Shown here piece after piece: positions 1 to 9,911 of a stretch of 64,000 nt of DNA. Source of the DNA: an uncultured Verrucomicrobiales bacterium (GTDB taxonomy: Bacteria; Verrucomicrobiota; Verrucomicrobiia; Verrucomicrobiales; Akkermansiaceae); NCBI GenBank assembly GCA_937901085.1, contig CALCHQ010000102.1, forward strand, positions 1-64,000, written 5' to 3'. The notes under the pieces were generated by a model. The model ran no database searches. It was not told the origin of the DNA and saw nothing but the letters and a program-made list of their open reading frames with translations. The position numbers were made by a program, and so were the translations under genes. Within the stretch, counting starts at the first letter, position 1. The number at the start of each line of letters is the position of its first letter.

Positions 1-602
1 ACTTCTGGTTCTTCTTTATCTTCATCTTCCCGCTCATCACCATGCGCTCCATGGCCGAGGAAGAAAGCCACGGCACACTCGAAGGCCTGCTCACCGCACC
101 TGTTACAACTACACAGATTGTTCTGGGTAAATACTTTGCCTCCCTGCTTTTCTATATCATTCTCTGGCTGCCCATGCTGCTTTACCCGGCCATGAGCGAC
201 CTGGGCAATCTCTATACGAACCTGCGCTACGGCGTGATGCCCGAAGGGCGCATCAACTACACTCCGGCAGACTGGTTCGGCCCCATCAGCATTCTCTGCA
301 TCTCCGGCAGTTTCTTTATTTCCCTCGGTATTCTGTGTTCATCGCTGACCCGTAGCCAGATTATTGCAGGCATCGTCTGCACCTGCGCCATCATCATCTA
401 CTACTTCATGGGGCGAGTGCCTGAACTCTGGGGTGAATTCCCCGCCGCTCCCGCATTCCACTACATGTCCATCTCGGAGCAGATAAGCGCTTTCAGCCGT
501 GGGCTCATCGACACGCGCCCTCTGGTACTGTACTTCACCTTGTCGCTGATGATGCTGGCTCTGACCAAACGCATCGTGGACTACCGCCGCTGGCATCGCT
601 GA
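1..602 (+). CDS. ABC-2 type transporter permease, GldF-like (5' end cut by window)
   Basis: The frame is open from base 3 and codes for a hydrophobic stretch before the first Met (base 42), ending PLITMRSMAEE, so the true start lies left of the window. The motif MRSMAEE followed by GTLEGLL is typical of ABC-2 permeases of the GldF family. Further membrane segments follow at about 140-185, 285-345, 355-410 and 525-570, and the protein ends in a basic tail. It is the membrane part of an ATP-driven transporter whose ATPase (GldA-like) would be expected just upstream. The next two genes encode the usual GldG-like and DUF4340 partners, 34 bp and 7 bp apart, so all three are likely one transcript. 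In Bacteroidota such proteins serve gliding; outside that phylum the substrate is unknown. Confidence 0.85.
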   Translation, partial: FWFFFIFIFPLITMRSMAEEESHGTLEGLLTAPVTTTQIVLGKYFASLLFYIILWLPMLLYPAMSDLGNLYTNLRYGVMPEGRINYTPADWFGPISILCISGSFFISLGILCSSLTRSQIIAGIVCTCAIIIYYFMGRVPELWGEFPAAPAFHYMSISEQISAFSRGLIDTRPLVLYFTLSLMMLALTKRIVDYRRWHR

Positions 603-636
603 TGTTCCTCACTTCTGTTTCCCCCTTTCCTCCATT

Positions 637-2163
637 ATGAGCAAAAAGACTTACACCGGGCATCCCGATGCCCGAAAGACGAAGTACAATCCCCTGGCCT
701 GGATTAACCTCCTGCTGCTGGCCATCATTGTCATTGCCTGCAACTACATCGGTTGCAGCGAGTATGCCCGCCGCGACCTCTCGCAGGATCAGCGCTACAC
801 CATATCGGACCGAACCATCAACGTTCTGAGCAGCGACAGGATTCAGAAACGGGACACGCCAGTTCGTATCATATTTGCCTTCAAGCGCTCCACGCCGAAT
901 TACAACCGCATGTATTCCCTGCTGGAGGAGTACGAACGAGTCGGTAAGGGCAAGATTGAAATCGAACGATTTGATCCGGTGCGGCAGCCCAACCGCGCCC
1001 GCGAGATTTCCCAGATTTACGGCGTGGAATTCAAACAGGACTTATGCATTGTGGATGCCCGCAAGGATCCGAATGCCCCCATCAAGACCTTTGAAGAGCG
1101 CCACAGCGACCGCCAGCATGTCCGCATCCGTCCCGGAACCTCGTTCATCAAGTATGAAACGCTGCCCGATGAAAGCCGCCGTGCGGTGGCGCTCATGATG
1201 GACGAAGTCGTCTGCGGCGCGGTGACAGAGGCCGTCGAAGGCGAAATGCGCCACATGTACGTGGTCGAAGGCAAAGGCGGCGTGTCTCGCGATGACCAGA
1301 CACTGCTCGAATCCATCGGTAACATAACGAATGCTCTCAACATCCAGCTTTCCTGGCTCGACATCGCCAACACAGCAAAGCTGCCCGACCATGCCGAAGG
1401 CCTTATCGTCGTCTCGCCCCAGACAGACTTTACAGAAAAGGAAATGGAGGTTCTGCGCGAATTCTGGGAACGCGACGGCCGCAATGCATTCTTCGTTGCG
1501 CTTGACCCCACCACGGAAAACAAGCTGCCGCGGCTGTACCGTTTCCTGCGAGAACAAGGAATCCGCCCCAATAGCGACCGCGTACTGCTCCGCGACCGCA
1601 AGCGCGCCTACTATGACATCAGCGCAGTCTTCCCGAAGGGGCTCAACTGCACCAAGGCGTTCTGGAACGGGACAACGCTTGTCGAAGGCCAATGCATGTC
1701 GCTCACGCTTGAGCATGGCGATGAAAATGCAGCCGCGCTCCGCAAGCTCACCACCTTCCCGCTCCTCATGACCACGGATGCCTACTATGGCGAGACACGC
1801 CGCGAGCTGGAGCCTGTCTATACCGCGGCCGAAGACCGCGCCGGCCCCCTGTGCCTGGGAGCAGCCGTCACGCGCGGCAACCCACGCGACCCGAACAACC
1901 TTTCCACCATGCTCGTACTGGGCAATGTCGATATGCTCTCGCAGGAAAATGCCAAGACCGAGCAGCGCGACTACATGCACACGCTGTGGGCATGGATGAG
2001 CAGCCGCCCCGAATATGGTGGCAAGAGCGCCAACCAGGACCTCACCATGAAGATTGACCTGGATCGCCACACCCGCAGCGCCCTGGAGAACCTGACTCTG
2101 CTCATCATGCCGCTCTGTGCTTTCCTGGTAGCCATCTTCATCTGGAACACGCGACGCCACTAA
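637..2163 (+). CDS. GldG-like ABC transporter auxiliary protein
   Basis: 508 aa. One N-terminal membrane helix (about residues 18-40) and one at the C terminus (about 483-503) flank a large extracytoplasmic domain, the architecture of GldG-family (ABC_transp_aux) proteins. The N-terminal third (DLSQDQRYTIS, then VRIIFAFKRS and a following alpha/beta segment) matches the family's conserved start in which the external domain resembles a thioredoxin-like fold. It lies between the GldF-like permease and the DUF4340 gene, the conserved gene order in Verrucomicrobiota and Planctomycetota. It probably acts as the periplasmic partner of the permease. The start lacks a Shine-Dalgarno sequence. Function beyond this is not visible. 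Confidence 0.85.
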   Translation: MSKKTYTGHPDARKTKYNPLAWINLLLLAIIVIACNYIGCSEYARRDLSQDQRYTISDRTINVLSSDRIQKRDTPVRIIFAFKRSTPNYNRMYSLLEEYERVGKGKIEIERFDPVRQPNRAREISQIYGVEFKQDLCIVDARKDPNAPIKTFEERHSDRQHVRIRPGTSFIKYETLPDESRRAVALMMDEVVCGAVTEAVEGEMRHMYVVEGKGGVSRDDQTLLESIGNITNALNIQLSWLDIANTAKLPDHAEGLIVVSPQTDFTEKEMEVLREFWERDGRNAFFVALDPTTENKLPRLYRFLREQGIRPNSDRVLLRDRKRAYYDISAVFPKGLNCTKAFWNGTTLVEGQCMSLTLEHGDENAAALRKLTTFPLLMTTDAYYGETRRELEPVYTAAEDRAGPLCLGAAVTRGNPRDPNNLSTMLVLGNVDMLSQENAKTEQRDYMHTLWAWMSSRPEYGGKSANQDLTMKIDLDRHTRSALENLTLLIMPLCAFLVAIFIWNTRRH

Positions 2164-2170
2164 GAAACTA

Positions 2171-4399
2171 ATGAGAATCCTACCGACCATCATTCTCACG
2201 CTGCTGGCTGCGGGGACGGTTACGCTGTCTGCCTTCCTGGCCATTGATGGCAATCTCGCCCGCATTACCGGCTGGTATCGCTTTGAGCCTGGCATGCCTC
2301 TCTTTTCTCAGGAAAACACCAGGCAGCTTAGTGAAGTTTGCTGGATGCGCATCCGTGATTTACACGATGAAATCGTGTGTGCCAAGGATGAAACCGGCAC
2401 ATGGTGGATTATCAAACCTTTCAAGGACAGACTGGCACCCTCCGCAGTACAGGCCATTTTCGCCTTTACCGCCAACGCAAGGCTTGTCGACACCCTGCCC
2501 CTCAACAACATTACGCGCAGTAACATGCGCGAGTTCGGCGTCGAAACAGCCCCCCACAGCATTGTTCTCAAAAAACCGGATGGCAAGGACGGTCTCACAA
2601 CCGTGGCGCGCTACACACTCGGCAGTACCTCTCCATGGCTGGCCGATGGCGGAGATGGCGAAACGCTGCTCCCGACCAGCTACCTGAGAACTAATTTTTA
2701 TGGCCGCGACAAGCGCATCCATGTGGTCAGCGGTAATATCCAGCATATCTTCAAGGATGGTCTGGAGGCCCTGCGCGACCCCTCTCCCATGCAGTTTGAT
2801 TCCCAGGAGGTGCGGAAAATCACCATCGACAATGGGGGGAGTCAGCTGAAACTCAGCCGTCTGAGCGCCGAATCCCCCTGGGCCATTACTTCGCCTGTCA
2901 TTACAGGTGCGGATGAGGACAAGGTGCAGAAACTCCTCCTTAATATACTGAACCTGAAAGCAGTTCGAGTAGAAGATGCCATTGAGGTTCAATTACCCGA
3001 AACACCAACCTGCCGTATTGAGCTGGAGGGCACATGGGGTGAGAAATCACTCGAAATCCGCCTTTTTGACACCTTTACGCAGGAAGGCAGCGCCCAGAAG
3101 TACTGCCATGCCGTTGTCAATGACCGCCCGGTGGTTTTCACCCTGGTGGCAGAACGCGCCGTGCAGAACAAGGGTAGCTACGGCCGTCTGATTAAGGCTG
3201 TATGCGAACTCCCGGTTCTTCCACGCAAGGCTCTGGCTCAGATACGCATGGGACAGGAACGCGTCAGCATCTCGGAAATTCCCCTGAGTCTGACAGATCT
3301 GCGCTCCATGAAGTTTGCCGACATTGATGAGAAGGATATTTCCCGCTTCTCGCTTCGCGCTACCCAAGGCCAGTCGGGCGTGAGAGCCATCCTCATTCCC
3401 GGTGATGAGGAAAGCAAGGTCGAGGACACCTGGATGTTTGCTGCAGCCCGCTCAAAATTCAGCAAGGCCGATTCTACCGCCGTCAGCCGATTCCTGAAAG
3501 GCCTTTCCAACATCCCGGTAGAGGAAGTTGTGGCCGATGCAGCACCAGGTGAGGATATGGGGCGGATTCTGGAACAATATGGGCTTAATGCGCCGGATTA
3601 CATTCTCTCCCTCCAGCCACGGCCCTGCCTGCTGCGGGCCACAATCTTCGGACAGGATTTACCCCTGGTTAAAGACCGCGCGCCGCGTACTTTCCTGATG
3701 CGGCGTTTCACCGACCCCGGAAGCGGCAAGCGCGTCTGGTTTGGCACAGAAATGGGCTCGAACTCCATTTCCAGACTGAGTACAAAATTAACGCGCATGC
3801 TTTCCTTGCGCGCGGAAAAATGGAAAGACCGAAGCCTGCTGCAGTTCCCCCTGTCGGCTGTACGCACGCTGACTCTGGATTTCCAGCAAGCCCCGCTTGT
3901 ACTCCATTATGAGTACATGGGCGAAACCTGGACCGGGACGCTGAAAGGAGAGGATATCACCCCCCGGATCAACCCTCACCGCGCTACCTACTACCTGAGG
4001 CGGCTTCAGGACATGAAAGCATCCCAATGGCTGGACGCTGCAGACGAAGATGCGTTGCTCGCCTTGCGCCAACCTGCTTTCCGTGTGCGGCTGGATTTGG
4101 AATTGACCGACTATTCAGATGCCGAAAATACGGTCATTGAACAGGAGGCCGACGCCGGCATCATTGACAATACACCGGAAGGCATGCTGGAAGAACAAGG
4201 AGCAGATGCCGACATTCTGCGCTCTCTGGCCACGATGGAACGCAAGACTCACAGCGTAAGGCACACCATTGAAATAGCACCGGCAGCGTACGATTCAGAC
4301 CGACCCTTCTTCTATGGCAGACTAGTGGAGACAGGGCAGCTTTTCATCATTCCCTATGAGGATGCCCAGTCTCTGGCCGGGGACTTCCTGGACATGTAA
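2171..4399 (+). CDS. DUF4340-type membrane-anchored protein
   Basis: 742 aa with an N-terminal hydrophobic anchor (residues 3-25) and a long extracytoplasmic part. Two repeated units containing patterns such as WWIIKPFKD and a later SPWAITSPV are characteristic of DUF4340 repeats. It begins 7 bp after the GldG-like gene. DUF4340 proteins are the standard third member of GldF/GldG loci in Verrucomicrobiota and are presumed to sit in the periplasm as part of the same complex. The tail (about 650-742) is acidic and less conserved in appearance. No enzyme motif is visible. Confidence 0.8.
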   Translation: MRILPTIILTLLAAGTVTLSAFLAIDGNLARITGWYRFEPGMPLFSQENTRQLSEVCWMRIRDLHDEIVCAKDETGTWWIIKPFKDRLAPSAVQAIFAFTANARLVDTLPLNNITRSNMREFGVETAPHSIVLKKPDGKDGLTTVARYTLGSTSPWLADGGDGETLLPTSYLRTNFYGRDKRIHVVSGNIQHIFKDGLEALRDPSPMQFDSQEVRKITIDNGGSQLKLSRLSAESPWAITSPVITGADEDKVQKLLLNILNLKAVRVEDAIEVQLPETPTCRIELEGTWGEKSLEIRLFDTFTQEGSAQKYCHAVVNDRPVVFTLVAERAVQNKGSYGRLIKAVCELPVLPRKALAQIRMGQERVSISEIPLSLTDLRSMKFADIDEKDISRFSLRATQGQSGVRAILIPGDEESKVEDTWMFAAARSKFSKADSTAVSRFLKGLSNIPVEEVVADAAPGEDMGRILEQYGLNAPDYILSLQPRPCLLRATIFGQDLPLVKDRAPRTFLMRRFTDPGSGKRVWFGTEMGSNSISRLSTKLTRMLSLRAEKWKDRSLLQFPLSAVRTLTLDFQQAPLVLHYEYMGETWTGTLKGEDITPRINPHRATYYLRRLQDMKASQWLDAADEDALLALRQPAFRVRLDLELTDYSDAENTVIEQEADAGIIDNTPEGMLEEQGADADILRSLATMERKTHSVRHTIEIAPAAYDSDRPFFYGRLVETGQLFIIPYEDAQSLAGDFLDM

Positions 4400-4426
4400 C
4401 CATCCTTTATACCGTATCAAAACACT

Positions 4427-5278
4427 ATGTGGCAATGGCATAAGATAGCACCCGCAGAACAGGAAGCGCTGTGGCAGCAGAGACTCGGAAACATCCCCGG
4501 AACTGTGATTTCGGCAGGTTTCCAGGCAAGCAGACTTTCCATCGATGTCTACACCGAACAGGCAGAGGAAGCCTTTGTCCTGCAGGCCTGTTATGGTGGC
4601 AGCGTTGAAGAACTCGGCACGACAGACTGGGTCGCAGCAACCGCCCCGGAAAACACGCCACCTCTCATCATCCGGGATAAAATCGTTATTTCAGCTTCAT
4701 CCGATACGGCTGTGATGGACGAATTGAAGCGCCGGTATCCCCGCCGCATTATCCTGACATTCCCGGCAGAGCGGGCCTTTGGCACAGGTAACCACGCCAC
4801 CACCTCTACCTGCCTGCGCCTCATGTGCGACCATGTGAAAAGCATGCCTCCCGGCAGCTGGACGCTTGCCGATGTCGGCTGCGGCACAGGCGTGCTGGCG
4901 CTGGCTGGTCTGCGACTGGGAGCAGCCCATGCCATCAGCTTTGACTTTGACCCGGTGGCCGTAGAAGTGGCTGCCCGGAACATCCGCCGCAACGGTGGGG
5001 CTGATAATCTGGAGCTGTTCCAGGCCGATGTCTTTGAATGGGAGCCCGCACCGGGGCAGCAGGCAGATGTGGTACTGGCCAATCTTTTCTCAACTGTCCT
5101 GCAGAAAGCATTCCCCCGTCTGCGCGCCGCAATGAAGGACGAAGGTATACTCATTATATCGGGCATTCTGAATGCCCAGGCAGGGGAAACATTTGCCGCA
5201 GCCAAGGCAGCAGGGCTCCAGGTACAGAAGTCGGTATCCCGTGGTAAGTGGACAACGGCACAACTGATAAAGGCATGA
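4427..5278 (+). CDS. prmA: Ribosomal protein L11 methyltransferase
   Basis: 283 aa, the usual PrmA length. SAM-dependent methyltransferase that modifies ribosomal protein L11. Key motifs: the PrmA hallmark FGTGNHATT (about residues 117-125), the SAM-binding DVGCGTGVLALA (about 147-158), and VLANLF in place of the family's N-x-x motif IV. The C terminus ends with SRGKWTTAQLIKA, similar to other PrmA proteins. It follows the transporter genes by 27 bp and overlaps tsaB by 4 bp (ATGA), so the two are translationally coupled. Confidence 0.93.
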   Translation: MWQWHKIAPAEQEALWQQRLGNIPGTVISAGFQASRLSIDVYTEQAEEAFVLQACYGGSVEELGTTDWVAATAPENTPPLIIRDKIVISASSDTAVMDELKRRYPRRIILTFPAERAFGTGNHATTSTCLRLMCDHVKSMPPGSWTLADVGCGTGVLALAGLRLGAAHAISFDFDPVAVEVAARNIRRNGGADNLELFQADVFEWEPAPGQQADVVLANLFSTVLQKAFPRLRAAMKDEGILIISGILNAQAGETFAAAKAAGLQVQKSVSRGKWTTAQLIKA

Positions 5279-5883
5279 TTCTGCTGGCCATAGAAACATC
5301 TGTCCCCCATGCCTCGCTCTGCCTGGCCGATGATGACCGCATCCTCTACTCGGCAACCTGGGAGGCAGAGCGCAATCACGATGCTCACCTGTTCCCCGCT
5401 CTGCAGCAAGCGCTGCAGCAACTCCCCGATGGTCTGACACCTGATTATGTACTTGTAGGTGCTGGTCCCGGCAGTTACGGCGGTGTGCGCGTTGCGCTGG
5501 CTGCCGGCGTGGGTATTGCAACAGTTACAGGTGCAAAGCTCGTGGCGGTGGAATCCTGGGCGCAGCTGGCCGGGGATGGTGTCTGCATCGTCGCAGATGC
5601 CCGCCGTGGCGGGTGGACTGTGCGCCAGCCGGATGGCCGCATTGAAGTGCTTTCCACCGCAGAGCTGGAAGCCGCTGGCCTGCCCCTTTATACGGTTGAG
5701 GCACCCGGCATCGTACCGGGTGCGCTCAAATCAGGCCTGAATCCCGATGCGGAGGGGCTGATACGCACCTGGCAAGGTATGACGCCGGAGCAACAGGCAG
5801 CAGCATCGGCCCGCCCCGCCGAACCTATCTATGTGCGTCCGCCGCACATTACGAAAGCAACCCGCAAACCCTGGGAAATCTGA
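5275..5883 (+). CDS. tsaB: tRNA t6A biosynthesis protein TsaB
   Basis: 202 aa when started at ATG 5275, which overlaps the prmA stop as ATGA. This start gives MILLAIETS, the normal TsaB N terminus; an in-frame start at 5248 would add nine residues buried in prmA. TsaB partners with TsaD and TsaE to place threonylcarbamoyl on A37 of ANN-decoding tRNAs. Visible hallmarks: the ASKHA-type start LLAIETS and the loop GAGPGSYGGVRVALAAG, matching the family motif GPGSFTGLR. It ends in TGATG shared with the next gene. Confidence 0.9.
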   Translation: MILLAIETSVPHASLCLADDDRILYSATWEAERNHDAHLFPALQQALQQLPDGLTPDYVLVGAGPGSYGGVRVALAAGVGIATVTGAKLVAVESWAQLAGDGVCIVADARRGGWTVRQPDGRIEVLSTAELEAAGLPLYTVEAPGIVPGALKSGLNPDAEGLIRTWQGMTPEQQAAASARPAEPIYVRPPHITKATRKPWEI

Positions 5884-6236
5884 TGCCGACTCCGCCCGAA
5901 TCCCCCCTGGTTCATTCCTGCCAGCGTTGCGGTGCCTGCTGCCGCTGGGAGGGCAATGTCTGCCTGACAGATGCCGACATTACCGCCATTGCAGCTTATC
6001 TGGGCATGGATGAAGTGACCTTCATCAACGAACTCTGCCATTTACAGCGGAATCGCCGGGGCTTGTCCCTTATCGATGCTCCCGATGGAGCCTGCATCAT
6101 GCTGCAAGCAGACAACACGTGCCGTATCCAGCCCGTGAAGCCACAGCAATGCCGTGATTTCCCGCACAAATGGAATTTCCCCGGCTGGGAACAACGCTGC
6201 CCCGGATACGGTAAGAAAGGAGAGGATACTCCATGA
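5883..6236 (+). CDS. YkgJ-family cysteine cluster protein
   Basis: 117 aa. N-terminal cluster CQRCGACCRWEGNVC and later CIMLQADNTCRIQPVKPQQC are the signature of the YkgJ (UPF0153) family, small proteins with conserved cysteines that probably bind a zinc ion or iron-sulfur centre. The reaction is unknown. The start codon overlaps the tsaB stop (TGATG) and its stop overlaps the following ABC gene, so it is the middle member of a tightly coupled trio. Confidence 0.85.
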   Translation: MPTPPESPLVHSCQRCGACCRWEGNVCLTDADITAIAAYLGMDEVTFINELCHLQRNRRGLSLIDAPDGACIMLQADNTCRIQPVKPQQCRDFPHKWNFPGWEQRCPGYGKKGEDTP

Positions 6237-9200
6237 ATCTTTCCCGCATCAGGGCCTATTTCATCTACCTGCTCCGCTCCGGCCGCCGTCGCATTCTGCG
6301 AGGTCGCAGCGCTATGGCCTCTCTGCTCAACAAAGTGCCGCACCGTCTGACGGCCAAGGATGAAAACCGCCGCGCACACGCCGGCACCATAGCCGATTTG
6401 TTTGCATCCATCATGTGCCAGGTCGTCGACATCGGCGTGGATAAGCTCGATACGGCCATGGAAATCCTGCGCCACGACTTTCCGAACGTGGAGCATATCT
6501 GGTTGGCAGAGCGCTTTCAGACGGCCTATGAAGCGGCCTATCCCCTGCCGGCTACCCTTGCGCTGGCAGCCGCCGGACGCACCGAGGAAGAGCGAGTTTC
6601 GCTAGCCTTGGAAGTGTATGCCCTGCTGCTGCGTATCGGCGGCGACCTGACCTCGCCCACTCTTTTCGAGGAAGTCACCTTTGGTTTGAACCTTCCCGGA
6701 GCTGCCCCCATGCTCGAAGAACTGATGCGTACGCCAGGAGCCCCAGCTCCCCGCCCTATCGAAAGCATCACCTTTTCTGCCACTCCGGGCGAGAACACAG
6801 TCCTCCTGCCGGATGAAGATGGCAAGGTCATGTTCCGCGCCATCCGCTGCGTGAACTTCCTGCTCATTGTGAACGACTCTGACACCCCCATATCTGTCCG
6901 CGGCCAGAGCCTGGGCAAGGGAGGTGTACTGCCTCTGGGACAACGCCAGACGGTGGAACTCAGCTCCTGCTATTTCAGCTACAAGACTATTGTATCCCTG
7001 CTTCAGTCGTGCTACACCGGGGTCAAGCTGGTGAATTACCTCACGCTGGAGGGCGACCGGCTCAGCATGACACGCCAGCGGCCGCGTAATGCCGTGGCTC
7101 GCGTCAGCATCGGCCTGAAGGTGGAAATTGAGGTGCTGCGCCCCGATGCCGGCTTTTTGCTGGATAATGTTCCTCTGACCGTAGGCATCCCGGTATCCAC
7201 CTCGTACTTCACCCCATTCCATGTGCTGGGCCAGGGGCCTTTCACCTTTGTGGACCTGGCCGATACAGATACGGTAGGTAACAGCTTCCAGCTCGACCCG
7301 GCCAATCGTACAGTTCTGGTAACCAACCTGCCATATCTGACCCGCCCCGATGTTCTCAAACTGACTCCCGGCATGGCTCCCGGTGTGGTGATGGAAGTCA
7401 GTTACTCCCGCGCCACAAACACCGGGACGGTGCGTGTGCTGGAAGCCAATTCCCATTCAGTCACCGTCGATGATATCCCAGTTCGAGGCAATACGCCCCT
7501 GCGCGACGGTGACCTCATTGCCCTGAGTGCCGTCCAGTTCCTGCGCTGCCGCTTCTCTGCCGGGGTACTGGAAGAGGAGACCAACCTGATTCAATCGCTC
7601 ACCGTGCGAGGCCTGACACGCGATTTTGTGCGCGCCGGACGCGTGGTGGACAACATTGACTTTACGCTGAAACGCGGCGAAATGGCCTGTATCCTGGGAC
7701 CGAGCGGTTCAGGCAAGAGTACTCTTCTCTCCATGCTGGCGGGGCATCTCGAACCTTCCTTCGGCAGTATCTTCTACAACAGGGAACGGCTGACCACCGA
7801 CTCTTCCAACCTGCGCCGCCACATTGCCTTCATTCCACGTGAGGATATACTGGACGAAGCCATGACCGTCGGTGAGCATGTGTACCAGGCCTCTGTTGCA
7901 CGCCGCCCCCGCCTGGGGCATGTGGACAGAATGCGGCGTGTCGCCACGGTCCTCAACTTCGTCGGCATCGGCCACCTGGCAGACCGCCATGTCGGGCGTG
8001 CCGGTGAACGAACGATATCGGACGGCGAACGGACGCGTCTGAACTTGGGGCTGGATCTGACCGGCACCTCCGAAGTATTCCTCATCGATGAACCCATCAG
8101 CGGGCTTTCCTCCGGCGATGCCGAGCGCGTCATTGAAACGCTGGAGAACATGTCCCACGGCCGCATCCTCATCTGCACCCTGCACCGCCCGGCTCAGGTG
8201 CTGCTCAACCGCTTCAAGAAGGTCATGGTACTGGATACGCATGGCCAGATGGCCTTCTGGGGCAGCCCGCAGGAGATGGTCAGCTATTTCCGCAATGCAG
8301 CGCAGGAAATGAGACTGCATATTCCCCGCGAAGCCATTGCCGCAGGTGGTGCAGACTACGTTTTTGAAGTACTCGATGCTCCCTTCCGCCGTATGGGCAA
8401 CCGCCAACATGAGGCACCCAACATCTGGCAGGAACGTTTCGAGAAATATTCCTACGCTGCCAAGAGCCAGGAACAAGCCGATATGCCGGATGAGTCTCTC
8501 CGTCGCATTCCGAAGGCACACGCCCGTTCACCCATGGAACTGGCAAGACTCTTCAAACTGTGGTTTTCCCGCACGCTGCTTGCCCGCGTACGAAGCCGCA
8601 TGGGTCTGTATGCCATGTTGCTGGAAGGCCCGGTGCTTGCAGCCCTCATCGCGGGTACGCTGCGCGCAGCAAGCGATACACCCTACACTTTTTACAAGTC
8701 GCTCCATGTCACGGAATACTTGTTCCTTTCCCTGGTGCTGGCTATGTTCTTCGGGCTTACCGATGCGGCCTGTGAAATCCTCCGAGACCGACCCCTCCTG
8801 CGCCGTGAAAGTAATTACAAGCTCTTCACCGGCGGCTATCTGGCCGCCAAGGTTCTCGTGCTGACCGGCATCGCAGGGTTGCAATGTGCGCTCTACCTCC
8901 TCGTGGGTAATGCCATACTGGGCATACACTACATGTTCTGGTCGCATTTCATCGTGATGCTCCTGACGGCCTTTGTCGGCATGTCTCTCTCGCTCATGGT
9001 GTCGGCCTTTGTCCGTTCGGAACGCACGGCGCTCAATATCGTCCCCCTGCTGCTTGTGCCGCAGATACTGCTGGCAGGCGCCTTGGTGCGCTTCGAGGAA
9101 ATGAATGAGTTCAGCCCTCGCGTACCGGAAGGCATCATCCCCGCCGCCATCGATAAACGCCTCTCCAACCTGCGTCATCGCGTGGCCTACCAGGACGAAA

Positions 9201-9808
9201 TCACGCACGATATCAGCAGCAAACCTGTGCCGCTGATTGCGGAATTCTGTCCCCTGCGCTACGCCTTTGAAATGCTCTTCGTCGTGCAGACTACAGACAA
9301 TCTCTGGGAACTGCAGACCAGCAGAGTGAATAAGTTGCGCGAACGCTACAAGGAAAGTAACTCCCTGGAAGAACTGCGTTTCATACAACGCGCGGCTCTT
9401 GCCTTCAACGGCATGGCCAGCAATGTGTATGAAGCCAAGGAAATTCTGCGCCGTGTCAACAAGGCGGCCGAAAAGCTGGATGAGGATTTCCTCGAAACCG
9501 TACTCATCGAACAGGATGAACGTCTGTCCTCGCCCCAGGATCAACCCGCAGAATTCTATTTCTCCAACCGTAAGCTCACCTCCATGACCGAAGGTGTCAA
9601 GACGGCCCGCAAGGATGCCCGCACCAACGAATCCCGTGGATTCTTCCTCTCCCCGCGCCAGGCACGGCCTTTCTCCCAGCAAGACCACGAGACGGATGAA
9701 AACTCCATTTCCACCGTTGCCCGAAACGCTGTCTACCTCTTTATCATGGGCCTTATCCCTGTACTGCTGGCCGGACTGGGGCTGAGGCGAATCGCGCAAG
9801 GGAAATAA
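6233..9808 (+). CDS. TerB-like/FHA-like/ABC ATPase/ABC-2 permease fusion
   Basis: 1191 aa. Residues about 45-135 resemble a TerB-like helical domain. About 385-445 read like an FHA fold (VDDIPVRGNTPLRDGDLIALS). About 448-680 is an ABC ATPase: Walker A GPSGSGKST (about 489-497), a variant signature ISDGE instead of LSGGE, Walker B VFLIDEP (about 613-619) and H-loop CTLHRP. About 755-1010 is an ABC-2 membrane domain of the ABCG type with several helices, and a last helix lies near 1165-1185. The architecture recalls FHA-ABC exporters such as mycobacterial Rv1747, where phosphopeptide binding controls export. Substrate unknown. The start is 4 bp inside the previous gene, with AGGAG about 11 bp upstream. 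Confidence 0.85.
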   Translation: MNLSRIRAYFIYLLRSGRRRILRGRSAMASLLNKVPHRLTAKDENRRAHAGTIADLFASIMCQVVDIGVDKLDTAMEILRHDFPNVEHIWLAERFQTAYEAAYPLPATLALAAAGRTEEERVSLALEVYALLLRIGGDLTSPTLFEEVTFGLNLPGAAPMLEELMRTPGAPAPRPIESITFSATPGENTVLLPDEDGKVMFRAIRCVNFLLIVNDSDTPISVRGQSLGKGGVLPLGQRQTVELSSCYFSYKTIVSLLQSCYTGVKLVNYLTLEGDRLSMTRQRPRNAVARVSIGLKVEIEVLRPDAGFLLDNVPLTVGIPVSTSYFTPFHVLGQGPFTFVDLADTDTVGNSFQLDPANRTVLVTNLPYLTRPDVLKLTPGMAPGVVMEVSYSRATNTGTVRVLEANSHSVTVDDIPVRGNTPLRDGDLIALSAVQFLRCRFSAGVLEEETNLIQSLTVRGLTRDFVRAGRVVDNIDFTLKRGEMACILGPSGSGKSTLLSMLAGHLEPSFGSIFYNRERLTTDSSNLRRHIAFIPREDILDEAMTVGEHVYQASVARRPRLGHVDRMRRVATVLNFVGIGHLADRHVGRAGERTISDGERTRLNLGLDLTGTSEVFLIDEPISGLSSGDAERVIETLENMSHGRILICTLHRPAQVLLNRFKKVMVLDTHGQMAFWGSPQEMVSYFRNAAQEMRLHIPREAIAAGGADYVFEVLDAPFRRMGNRQHEAPNIWQERFEKYSYAAKSQEQADMPDESLRRIPKAHARSPMELARLFKLWFSRTLLARVRSRMGLYAMLLEGPVLAALIAGTLRAASDTPYTFYKSLHVTEYLFLSLVLAMFFGLTDAACEILRDRPLLRRESNYKLFTGGYLAAKVLVLTGIAGLQCALYLLVGNAILGIHYMFWSHFIVMLLTAFVGMSLSLMVSAFVRSERTALNIVPLLLVPQILLAGALVRFEEMNEFSPRVPEGIIPAAIDKRLSNLRHRVAYQDEITHDISSKPVPLIAEFCPLRYAFEMLFVVQTTDNLWELQTSRVNKLRERYKESNSLEELRFIQRAALAFNGMASNVYEAKEILRRVNKAAEKLDEDFLETVLIEQDERLSSPQDQPAEFYFSNRKLTSMTEGVKTARKDARTNESRGFFLSPRQARPFSQQDHETDENSISTVARNAVYLFIMGLIPVLLAGLGLRRIAQGK

Positions 9809-9840
9809 CAGACAATCTGCGTCAATACGCCACATTTTGC

Positions 9841-9869
9841 TTTAACTAACACTGTGACGGGTGTATAAT
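9841..9869 (+). promoter_or_regulatory. Putative argG promoter
   Basis: A perfect TATAAT (9864-9869) lies 17 bp after a weak TTTAAC (9841-9846). It is 42 bp ahead of the argG start. It also rules out the upstream in-frame GTG at 9861, which would fall inside the -10 region. Confidence 0.5.
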
Positions 9870-9911
9870 CCGCGCGTATGCAGCTGCAACCGCTGCATGC
9901 TCAGAAGAGAA

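Noticed and set aside
9861..9911. Upstream GTG start for argG
   Set aside because: It lies on the TATAAT box and the added residues do not resemble the ArgG N terminus.
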